17,810 nt of DNA, taken from NCBI GenBank assembly GCA_029239415.1, contig JAQZAY010000045.1:1-17810 (forward strand), given 5' to 3'. Positions 6,642-13,956 of the stretch are shown here, piece by piece. The notes beneath the pieces were generated by a model, which was not told where the DNA came from, made no database searches, and saw only the letters and a program-made list of their open reading frames with translations. Source of the DNA: Pseudomonas sp. GTDB taxonomy: Bacteria; Pseudomonadota; Gammaproteobacteria; Pseudomonadales; Pseudomonadaceae. Both the position numbers and the translations under genes were made by a program. Every line of letters starts with the position of its first letter. The stretch's first letter is position 1.

Positions 6642-8350
6642 GGCCAGGTCTCCGGCAGGCGTGCCCACAGGGCCAGCGTGTGGTCGTCGGGCAACTGGTC
6701 GGGCATTTCGATAGTCAGGGCGGGTTCTTCGAGATGCGCGGCCAATGCCGCGCGGCTCAGGCGCTGGACGGGTACCTGGGCGACAAAGACGCGATGGCCC
6801 AGGCGCGCCAGTGGGTGCCCGGCGGCGGGCAGGCTGCGGTTGCCCTGGAACCCGACCCTGGCCAGCGCGGTTTGCCACTGCACGAGGTTGAGAAAGGTGG
6901 CGCTGCTAAGCTGACGTTCATCGTCGGCCTGGTTGAGCATGAAGGCTTGGGAGGCCATCACCCAGAATTCCTCCTGCGTGGGTTCGCTGAACACCAGCCA
7001 GCCGCCCGGCTTGAGCAAGGCGAGCAGGGTCGCCAGGGAGCGTTCGGTGTCGCGCGCGGCATTGAGCACGCCACCGGCGATGATCAGGTCCCAGCTCTGG
7101 CTACGATAACCCTGGGCCAGGGCGGGGCGGTCGATGTCGAACACGCCGTGGCGAATCCACGGCCAGTCTTGCAGACGCTCGGCGGCCTGCTCGCTGAAAT
7201 AGCGCGACACGTCGGTACATAGGTAATCCACCGGAGCGTCGGCCAAGACCGGCAACACCGCCTGGGTGGTCGACCCAGTGCCGGCGCCGACTTCGAGCAC
7301 GCGCAACGTTGCATCGGCTGGCTGGCGCGCGGCCCAGGCGCCCACCCAATGGGCGACGGCGCGATGCTGGTACTGCGCCGCCAGGCTTTCGCGGTACAAC
7401 GCCGCCGCGCGTTCGGTGCGCCCCTCGGGAAACAACAGGTGCACGGCCGCACAGTCGCCGCGCATCAGCGCCGGCAATTGACGCGCATTCTCCCGGGCAT
7501 ATTCGAGGGTGCCGCTGCCACCGGTGTTGCGCGCCCAGTCCAGGGTCAGTTGCGTCCAGATACCTTCGAGGGCTTCGTCGCGCCAGGCGCTGGCGTCAAG
7601 AGCGGGGTGCAGCCGGGTGCCTTCGCGGCGCAACAGGCCTTGCCCTTGCAACACGTCCAGCCAGCGTGCGATCAGCGCGCGGTGACCCGGCGCGATGCCG
7701 CCATGTGCCAGCGCCTGGGCGACATCGTTCAGCGGTGCGGGCAGCAGGCCGCAATGGTCCAGGCCGTTGAGCATCGACAGCAACGCGGCGTGGCCCAACC
7801 GATCGTTGAGTCGTACCGCTTCGACGAGTCGTTCGGTGGAAAACTGTGGGTCGAGGGCGGCTTCGGTTTCATCGAGGTAATCCTCGATCCCTGCTGCCGC
7901 GCAAGGGCGCGGCACGGCGAACAAGGTCTGGCCGTGCAGCGCGACGCTGCTCACGTCGGGATGCCCAAGGGCACGCTCGCGCCAGCGTTGCTGCTCGAGC
8001 TTGACGCTGGTCAGGTCGCGCCAGTCGCCAAGCGCCTCCGTAAACCCTTGGACGCGGCAGTTGAGCTGTGCGGCCGCGCGTTCGGCGAGTTGCCAGTCGC
8101 CCGGTTGCGCCGTGACGAACAGCAGCTGTTCCAGGTGGCTCAGGTCGGTCAACGGCAGGGCGGGGAAGTCCAGCAGCCGTTCCAGCTGTTCGGCATTCAT
8201 GACCGCCACGGCGGGGCGCTGGCGCTCGATGACCGCCAACAGGCGTGCCGGGGAGTGCTGGTGAATACCCAGGTCGGTCAGGCCAGGCAAATGCCATGGG
8301 AACGTGCCGACGGGCAGATCAGTCAGCAGAATGTCAACGTGCAGCGTCAT
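6638..8350 (-). CDS. Stand-alone methyltransferase-like protein flanked by adenylation-domain remnants
   Basis: A 570-residue protein that looks like a piece cut from an NRPS adenylation-methyltransferase didomain. Residues ~30-150 resemble the middle and end of an A domain (SPARLLAVIERQRPAVAV at 33-50, then a relic of the A8 region with HPDVSSVALHGQTLFAVP at 130-147), but the A3 P-loop and the A5-A7 motifs are missing, so it cannot adenylate. Residues ~175-525 match the methyltransferase embedded in the NRPS of this operon: a helical pre-domain, LLFPEGR at 305-311, SAM motif I VLEVGAGTG at 351-359, FDIDRP at 404-409, GVLNAARD at 427-434 and GGWLVFSEPT at 449-458. The tail 526-570 resembles the degenerate start of the A10 subdomain. 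SAM motif I is intact, so it may bind SAM. It could methylate the carrier-bound intermediate in trans or act as an epimerase like the methyltransferase-derived domain of PchE. Good RBS (GGAG, 7 bases). It overlaps the preceding stop by one base (TGATG). Confidence 0.75.
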   Translation of the reverse strand: MTLHVDILLTDLPVGTFPWHLPGLTDLGIHQHSPARLLAVIERQRPAVAVMNAEQLERLLDFPALPLTDLSHLEQLLFVTAQPGDWQLAERAAAQLNCRVQGFTEALGDWRDLTSVKLEQQRWRERALGHPDVSSVALHGQTLFAVPRPCAAAGIEDYLDETEAALDPQFSTERLVEAVRLNDRLGHAALLSMLNGLDHCGLLPAPLNDVAQALAHGGIAPGHRALIARWLDVLQGQGLLRREGTRLHPALDASAWRDEALEGIWTQLTLDWARNTGGSGTLEYARENARQLPALMRGDCAAVHLLFPEGRTERAAALYRESLAAQYQHRAVAHWVGAWAARQPADATLRVLEVGAGTGSTTQAVLPVLADAPVDYLCTDVSRYFSEQAAERLQDWPWIRHGVFDIDRPALAQGYRSQSWDLIIAGGVLNAARDTERSLATLLALLKPGGWLVFSEPTQEEFWVMASQAFMLNQADDERQLSSATFLNLVQWQTALARVGFQGNRSLPAAGHPLARLGHRVFVAQVPVQRLSRAALAAHLEEPALTIEMPDQLPDDHTLALWARLPETWP

Positions 8351-9381
8351 CACGAAACTCCTACGGCGTGAAACAAACGTTGTCCGGCGGCCGCCAGCGG
8401 GTCGGTTGCGGCGGGCCATACTTCGAGCAACCGGAAGCCCTGGGCCTGCAAGGCCTGGCGCCATGCATCGGGTGCGATGAAGACTTCATCGCTATCGCGC
8501 AACGGCGCACCGGCGGGCGGCGACAGCAGCAGGTGCATGAACGTCAGCATGGCCGGGTTGTCCGCAATGGACTCACTGAACAACAGGCTCCCGCCGTCCC
8601 GCAGGCAGGCGCGAATCTGCCCGAGGCTGCATGGGAGGTCGCGGGCGTTGTGCAGCGTATTGCCAGCGATCACCATGTCCTGGCTGCGCGCCGCGATGCC
8701 TTGCCCGGCGAAGTCTCGATCAAGGTCGAGCAAGCCGAAGTGCATCCCCGGCTCCAGGCGAAACTGGCGCTGGGCCGCGCGGGTGAAAAGCGCACTGATG
8801 TCGGTAAAGCGATAGTCCTTCTCGCGCTCCTGCAACGCGGCCAGCACGGCGCGAGTGGTGCAGGCGGCACCGCCCCCCAGCTCCAGCACCCGCAGCACAT
8901 CGCCTTGGGCCGCGGTTTCGCCCGCCCGTGTCGCGAGGGCCTGATTGATCGCCGCGGTGAAGTGGTTGTGCTGGTAGGCCCCGAGCACCGCGACGGGGTC
9001 ACCCGATTGCAACAGCAACGGTGCCAGGGCGAGTTGATCGCGCAACAGGTCAGGCAAACATTCGATGACCTGTTGGTGCAGGGTGGCCATGCTGGTCGGG
9101 AAGCCCAGTTCGGCGTACAGCCCGGGCAGGTTTTCGACGGCGGCCTTGGGTGGCGTGCCCTGCCAGGCGAGGCGTCCGGCGTCTTCGCCCAGCGCCGCGG
9201 CGCGGGTCAGCGCCACCAGCCAGCGCCGCACGATCCACGCATGGCGGGGCGCTGTGCCTAACGCCTGGTTGATCTGCCCGGCGCTGCGCCAGGCCTGCAA
9301 TGGCAAGGCCTGGGTGTGCAGCAACACCTGGGCCATCACTCCCAGGCTCACGTGTTCAAGTTCATTCAGGGCATTGTTCAT
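8350..9381 (-). CDS. Stand-alone NRPS-type methyltransferase
   Basis: A 343-residue protein homologous over its whole length to the methyltransferase unit embedded in the NRPS, without adenylation remnants. The N-terminal helical part (PRHAWIVRRWLVAL, 45-58) parallels PRHHWLVRRWLGSL in the NRPS. SAM motif I reads LELGGGAACT (166-175), with Ala where the third glycine of GxGxG is usual. An acidic strand end (FTDIS, 192-196) may hold the ribose-binding Asp. NTLHNARDLP (241-250) and LLFSES (266-271) supply a His244/Glu270 pair like the His-Glu dyad of C-methyltransferases in PKS systems; the other two paralogs here have Asn at that His position. The likely role is methylation of a carrier-bound thiazoline or thiazolidine in trans; whether C- or N-methylation is not settled by sequence. 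The ATG at 9381 overlaps the previous stop as ATGA; a TTG two codons earlier is less likely. Confidence 0.78.
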   Translation of the reverse strand: MNNALNELEHVSLGVMAQVLLHTQALPLQAWRSAGQINQALGTAPRHAWIVRRWLVALTRAAALGEDAGRLAWQGTPPKAAVENLPGLYAELGFPTSMATLHQQVIECLPDLLRDQLALAPLLLQSGDPVAVLGAYQHNHFTAAINQALATRAGETAAQGDVLRVLELGGGAACTTRAVLAALQEREKDYRFTDISALFTRAAQRQFRLEPGMHFGLLDLDRDFAGQGIAARSQDMVIAGNTLHNARDLPCSLGQIRACLRDGGSLLFSESIADNPAMLTFMHLLLSPPAGAPLRDSDEVFIAPDAWRQALQAQGFRLLEVWPAATDPLAAAGQRLFHAVGVS

Positions 9382-10481
9382 AGGCAACCTTCTTCGACGC
9401 TGTGCAGGTGATCGAGCGGGCCATGCAGCAGGTTCAGCGCCCGGATCGCCGAGGTGCGTTGCAGGCGTTCAAGGCTGGCGGCGGGTGGCAACGCCTGGGC
9501 GGCAAAATGGCAGCCGGGACTGATTTCCCCGTTCGCCACGCTGACCACCGTGGCCGCGGCCATGGCCCCGGTCAGCGCCGCATTGCCCGCGCCGCTGAGC
9601 ACCAGGCTGCGGGTGCGCGCCTGGCCCTCCCACAGCCCGTCGAGTTGCAGCAATAACGTGACGAAAGGGGCCTGGCCGCTGAGGTCCAGCAGGCTGGCCT
9701 CGCACAACCGCCGCACCGCTTCGGCGCGCGGCAGGCTGTGGGCCAGGTCCAGCGCCTTGAGCACATGCCCATCGGTGATCACGTTGAACCATTGGCCGAC
9801 CTCCAGGCGCAGGTCCATCGCCAGGCGTTCGCCTTCCCGGTTCAAATAGGGCAACACGTGAACCTGGCCGGGGAAACACGGCAGCAGCACGTCCTGACTG
9901 CGGCGTAGCGCTCGGCTGCACCGGCCGTTGCGCCAGGCCGCCAAGGGTTCGCTGGTGCCATCCACCGCGCCTTGCAGGAAATCATCGGCGGCCACGGCGG
10001 TGAAGTGGTCACGCAAGCCGAAATAGCTGGTCAGTCCGAGCACCTGGGTGAAGGCTTGCTCGGCCAGCCAGCGCGGCAGCAAGCCGGTGAGCCCCGGTTG
10101 CAGACCGGCACCGAGGACGGCGCAACGGTTGCGCCATTGCTGTGGGTCAAGTGTCATCTCGCCGGCCGCATCCACGTAATGCGCATCGGCTTGCAGCGCC
10201 GCCCGGGCGGCGCGGTCCGCCAGTCGCCAAGAGGGTCCGGCGCAGTTGAGCAGCACCTCGCAGCCACGGGCGAACCCAGCCAGGGCAGGGGCGTCATTGA
10301 AATCCACCGCTGTCCATTGCAACCGGGCGTCGGGCCATTGCTGCTGCAGCGATGCGAGGCAGCGCGCACCGTTGCCTGGATCGCGCCCGCCCAGGCGAAG
10401 TTCGCTCACGCCCAGGCTCAACAGCCCCCGGGCGCTGGCCAGACCGACATCGCCACTGGCGCCCAGCACACCGATCAGCAT
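9378..10481 (-). CDS. pchK: Saccharopine-dehydrogenase-like reductase, PchK type
   Basis: A 367-residue NAD(P)H-dependent Rossmann protein starting MLIGVLGASGDVGLASARGL, where GASGDVG (7-13) is the dinucleotide-binding turn of the saccharopine dehydrogenase-like family; a conserved YVDAAGE segment follows near 107-113. In P. protegens the enantio-pyochelin cluster uses PchK, a reductase of this type unrelated to PchG, to reduce the thiazoline of the opposite enantiomeric series; that is recalled knowledge and the PchK assignment here is inferred from family and context. It lies directly after the two ABC genes, overlapping the second by 7 bases and the next methyltransferase by 4. An alternative is a reductase acting on a different bond, such as the second heterocycle. 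Start ATG at 10481; its upstream ribosome site is weak, fitting translational coupling. Confidence 0.75.
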   Translation of the reverse strand: MLIGVLGASGDVGLASARGLLSLGVSELRLGGRDPGNGARCLASLQQQWPDARLQWTAVDFNDAPALAGFARGCEVLLNCAGPSWRLADRAARAALQADAHYVDAAGEMTLDPQQWRNRCAVLGAGLQPGLTGLLPRWLAEQAFTQVLGLTSYFGLRDHFTAVAADDFLQGAVDGTSEPLAAWRNGRCSRALRRSQDVLLPCFPGQVHVLPYLNREGERLAMDLRLEVGQWFNVITDGHVLKALDLAHSLPRAEAVRRLCEASLLDLSGQAPFVTLLLQLDGLWEGQARTRSLVLSGAGNAALTGAMAAATVVSVANGEISPGCHFAAQALPPAASLERLQRTSAIRALNLLHGPLDHLHSVEEGCL

Positions 10482-12220
10482 GGCTGGGCCTGCGCATTCA
10501 GGCGCCAGCCACCGGCGCGCTGGCGATCACGCCAGAACCCCGCGTAACGTCCATCGAGGGCCAGCAGTTGCGGGTGAGTGCCTGATTCCACGAGGCGGCC
10601 CTGGTCCAGCACCAGAATCTGCTCGGCGGCCATGATAGTTGGCAGGCGATGGGCGATGACCAGTACCGTCGAGCTTTGCTTCAGGCTACCAATGGCCGCC
10701 TGTACAAAGGCTTCGTTGTGCGAGTCCAGGGCGGCAGTGGCTTCATCCAGCAGCACGATCGGGGCACGCTTGAGCAGCGCCCTGGCCAGGGACACCCGCT
10801 GGCGTTCGCCGCCGGACAGCGCCGCGCCGCCTTCGCCCACCGGGGTGAGCCAGCCTTGGGGCAGGCGCGCGACAATTTCATCGACGCCGGCGAGGCTCGC
10901 CGCTTCGGCTACCTGCTGCGCACTGGCGTCCGGCTTGCCGACGCGGATATTGGCTTCGAGGCTGTCGTCGAACAGGTAGACGTCCTGCATCACCAGCGAC
11001 AGTTGCGCCATCAAGGCCTCGTTGGACAGTTCGCGCACATCGACGCCGCCGACCTTGACGTGGCCCTCGGTCACATCGAAAAAACGCATGAGCAGGCGCG
11101 TGACGGTGGTCTTGCCTGAACCCGAGGCGCCGACAATCGCTGTCATCGAATGGGCCGGTGCGTGGAATGTCAGGTCGCGCAGCACCGTCGGGCCACTGGC
11201 GTAGGCGAAGCTGACGTGTTCGAAGGCAAAGCTGCCGGGTTCGCTCAATGGCTGACTGACCAGGGGTTGCGGCAATGGCGGCTCGCGCAGGATGCCGACC
11301 AGTTGGTCCAGGTCGTTGCCGGCCATGCGTAACAGCCCGCTGCGTGCCGCCGCCTCGGCCAGTGGGCCGACAAAACGCGCCGCCAGGGCGAGCAGGGCGA
11401 CCAGTTGAATGGCGTCGATGGCGCCTCGGGCAGCCAGGGCGATGCCCACGCCGACCAAAAGTGCGAAGGCCAATTGCACGGCCAGGCCGCCGGCCAGCAA
11501 TTTCGGAAAGGTCTGGGACACCATCGAGCCGCCGGCTTGTTTCTGCGCCAGGTTGGCCGCCTGCAACGGCGCGTATCCCTCTTGGGTCCGGCCAAACGCG
11601 CGCAGCACTTGCTGGTAGCGGGCGAACTCCACCACCCGGTTTCCGGCGAGGGTCGCGGCGGCTTCGACCCGGGCATCGTTGTGGCCGATGGCATCGGCTG
11701 ACCATCGATGGGTGAAGTAGATCAGCGGTGCGCACAGCACGGCGGTCAGGCCCAGGCGCCAGTCGAAGATGAACAGGGTCAGCGCGACCGTGGCCGGTAC
11801 GACCACTCCGCAAACCACCGGTCCCAGGTAATGCGCAAACAAGCCGGTGACCATCAGCGTGCCGCTGGTGGCGCTGCGCGACAGGCGCCCGACTTTTTCC
11901 GAGTTGAACCAGCCCAGGGGCAGGCTGGCCAGATGTTGGCCGAGGCGATCATGCAAAGTGGTCAGCACGACCAGTGCGAGTGCAAAGCCCTTCATCGCCT
12001 GCTGGTAATGGGCGATGCAGGTCAGCGCGGCCATCGCCGCGAGGCCGGCCAGCCACGCCATCGCCGTGGACAGATCACCGGCAAACAATGCGTGCAGGAT
12101 CGGCACCAGCAGTGCGACGGCCAGGCCTTGCAGCACGGCGCTGGTCACCAGCCACGCGAGGTATCGGTAGAGGCGCGCGGCGTGCGCCGGCCCCAGTAAA
12201 GTGACAAGACTGCGGATCAC
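10475..12220 (-). CDS. pchI: ABC transporter, fused membrane and ATPase domains (PchI/YbtQ-like)
   Basis: A 581-residue half-transporter of the ABC exporter fold: membrane segments over residues ~1-300 and an ATPase at ~330-560. Seen: Walker A GASGSGKTT at 364-372, Q-loop VMQD near 410-413, signature LSGGERQ at 469-475, Walker B IVLLDEATAALD with Asp492/Glu493, and the H-loop IAHRL. It most likely pairs with the preceding gene product as a heterodimer. In Yersinia the YbtP/YbtQ pair of this fold imports ferri-yersiniabactin, and PchH/PchI of P. aeruginosa function in iron acquisition from ferri-pyochelin, so inward transport of the complex or its iron is more likely than export; this rests on family knowledge. 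The start is GTG at 12220, overlapping the upstream stop as GTGA with GGAG 8 bases upstream. The pchI label follows gene order only. Confidence 0.88.
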   Translation of the reverse strand: MIRSLVTLLGPAHAARLYRYLAWLVTSAVLQGLAVALLVPILHALFAGDLSTAMAWLAGLAAMAALTCIAHYQQAMKGFALALVVLTTLHDRLGQHLASLPLGWFNSEKVGRLSRSATSGTLMVTGLFAHYLGPVVCGVVVPATVALTLFIFDWRLGLTAVLCAPLIYFTHRWSADAIGHNDARVEAAATLAGNRVVEFARYQQVLRAFGRTQEGYAPLQAANLAQKQAGGSMVSQTFPKLLAGGLAVQLAFALLVGVGIALAARGAIDAIQLVALLALAARFVGPLAEAAARSGLLRMAGNDLDQLVGILREPPLPQPLVSQPLSEPGSFAFEHVSFAYASGPTVLRDLTFHAPAHSMTAIVGASGSGKTTVTRLLMRFFDVTEGHVKVGGVDVRELSNEALMAQLSLVMQDVYLFDDSLEANIRVGKPDASAQQVAEAASLAGVDEIVARLPQGWLTPVGEGGAALSGGERQRVSLARALLKRAPIVLLDEATAALDSHNEAFVQAAIGSLKQSSTVLVIAHRLPTIMAAEQILVLDQGRLVESGTHPQLLALDGRYAGFWRDRQRAGGWRLNAQAQPC

Positions 12221-13956
12221 AGGGACATCTCCAGCTCGGGGACTGAACTCTTGGCGCCGGCGCGCCACAGGCGGGCATAGGCGCCGTTGGCCTGAAGCAG
12301 GGATTCGTGACGACCGCTTTCAAGCACGCGGCCTTGATCGAGGACGACGATCTGGTCCACCCCGCTGATACTGGCCAGGCGGTGGGCGATCACCAGCACC
12401 GTGCGACCCCGGGCCAGGGCCGACAAGGCGTCCTGGATCAGCGCTTCGGATTCGGGGTCGGCGTGGGAAGTCGCCTCGTCGAGGATCAGCACCGGCGTGT
12501 CGGCCAATAACGTGCGGGCGATGGACAGGCGTTGCGCTTCACCGCCAGAGAAAATCGCATCCTCGCCGATCACCGATTGATAGCCACGGGGCAGGGCCTG
12601 GATGCGCGAGTGGATCTGCGCCGAGCGGGCGGCTCTCTCCATCTCTGCAGCGCTGGCATCGGGGCGGCCCAGGCGCAGGTTTTCGGCCACGGTCCCGTGC
12701 ACCAGTTGCGCGTCCTGCAGGACGAAACCGACCTGCTTGTACAGTTGGCGCGGATCGATCTCTCGCACATCGACACCGCCGACCCTTACGCAGCCGGCGT
12801 TGACGTCGTGAAAGCGCGGCACCAGTTTGGCCAGGGTCGATTTGCCCGCGCCGGAGGCTCCGACCAGGGCGGTCACGCTGCCGGCCGGGCAGTGCAGATC
12901 GACGCCGTTGAGGATCGGGTGCTCTTCGTTGTAGCCGAACAGCACCCGTTCAAAAGTGATGTCGCTGCCCCGGGGCTGCTTGCTGACGTTCGGCGCGGGC
13001 AGCTCTTGAACCGTGAGCAGCGCTTCGATGCGGTCGGCGGCGGCCAGGGCGGTGCGTTGCGCGGTCAGGCTCTGGTTGATCACCAACAGCGACTGCGGAA
13101 TCACCACCGCCACCAGGGTTTCGGCGAACAATTGCAGCGGCGTGATCCAGCCTTCGGCCAGCAACAGGCTGCCCACCCCCAGGCTCACCAGCAGAATCAC
13201 CGGGACGCTCAAGGCCATCGAGGAAAACGCTTCCAGGCGCAGCAGTGGCTTGACCCAACCGGCGTATTGCTCGCTGAACTGGTTGACCGCCCGTTGATAG
13301 CTGCGATGGGCCTGGCCCACCTGGCCGAACGCCTTGACCACGGCAATGCCATGGACAAACTCGACGATCGCGGCGCTGACCCGGCTCATGCTCTTGTCCA
13401 GCAGCTGCATCTTCGCGCCGAAGCCACGCATCATCAGGGCATAGGCCAGCGCATACACCGGCAAAGTCAGCACCGCCAGCAATGCCAGGCGCCAGTTCAG
13501 CGTGGCCAGCCACACCAGCCCCGCCAGGGGCGTGACAATTGCCGCGGTGAGTTCCACCGCGTGGTGGGCGACCAGGTGATGGAGGTCTTCCAGATCGTCC
13601 TGGACCACTTTGCGCACCGCCCCCGAAGTGGTGTCGGTGTACCAGCCCAAGGGCACGCGCCCCAGCTTGCGCACCATGGCTTCGCGCAGGCTGGCCTGCA
13701 GGCGATGGTCCGCCAGGTGGGTCAGCCACAGGGCTACGCCGTTGGCCATCCAGCCCAGGCTCAGGGCGATCACCACCAGCGCCGCCCAGCGCCACAGGGC
13801 CTGAGTGTCGACGCTACCGGTCAGCAGCAACCGGCCCAGTTCGGTCAGGCCGATAAAGGGCACCAGGTTGACCAGCGCGCCGACCGCGGCAAACGCCACG
13901 CCTATGCGGATCAGGCGATTGACCGGGCGTTTGAGGGTATCCAGAGCGCTCGTCAT
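12217..13956 (-). CDS. pchH: ABC transporter, fused membrane and ATPase domains (PchH/YbtP-like)
   Basis: A 579-residue half-transporter of the same fold as its neighbour. About six membrane segments occupy residues ~15-300; the ATPase follows with Walker A GASGAGKST at 366-374, Q-loop VLQD near 412-415, signature FSGGEAQ at 469-475, Walker B VLILDEATSHAD (489-500, Asp493/Glu494) and IAHRLAS. The D-loop reads SHAD in place of the usual SALD, as in some siderophore-type ABC proteins; the partner keeps AALD, so the dimer is asymmetric. Role: partner in inner-membrane transport of the metallophore or its iron complex. Start ATG at 13956 overlaps the NRPS stop (ATGA); the open frame up to 14211 lies inside the NRPS thioesterase and is rejected. 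The upstream ribosome site is weak (GGAAAAA), consistent with coupling to the NRPS. The symbol is assigned by order, not by direct comparison. Confidence 0.88.
   Translation of the reverse strand: MTSALDTLKRPVNRLIRIGVAFAAVGALVNLVPFIGLTELGRLLLTGSVDTQALWRWAALVVIALSLGWMANGVALWLTHLADHRLQASLREAMVRKLGRVPLGWYTDTTSGAVRKVVQDDLEDLHHLVAHHAVELTAAIVTPLAGLVWLATLNWRLALLAVLTLPVYALAYALMMRGFGAKMQLLDKSMSRVSAAIVEFVHGIAVVKAFGQVGQAHRSYQRAVNQFSEQYAGWVKPLLRLEAFSSMALSVPVILLVSLGVGSLLLAEGWITPLQLFAETLVAVVIPQSLLVINQSLTAQRTALAAADRIEALLTVQELPAPNVSKQPRGSDITFERVLFGYNEEHPILNGVDLHCPAGSVTALVGASGAGKSTLAKLVPRFHDVNAGCVRVGGVDVREIDPRQLYKQVGFVLQDAQLVHGTVAENLRLGRPDASAAEMERAARSAQIHSRIQALPRGYQSVIGEDAIFSGGEAQRLSIARTLLADTPVLILDEATSHADPESEALIQDALSALARGRTVLVIAHRLASISGVDQIVVLDQGRVLESGRHESLLQANGAYARLWRAGAKSSVPELEMSL

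Noticed and set aside
4771..7222. Plus-strand open frames of 336 and 376 codons (4771-5781 and 6092-7222)
   Set aside because: They are opposite the VOC, pchG and methyltransferase genes, with Arg/Gly/Pro/Gln-rich translations and no family resemblance.
6638..8350. The 570-residue gene as a pseudogene fragment of an NRPS
   Set aside because: It has an uninterrupted frame, its own start with a good ribosome site, an intact SAM motif and tight coupling to both neighbours. This fits a retained functional gene better than debris.
7349..9261. Two plus-strand open frames of 340 and 338 codons (7349-8371 and 8245-9261)
   Set aside because: Both lie opposite the methyltransferase-like genes, overlap each other and show no domain motifs; they are frame shadows caused by high GC.
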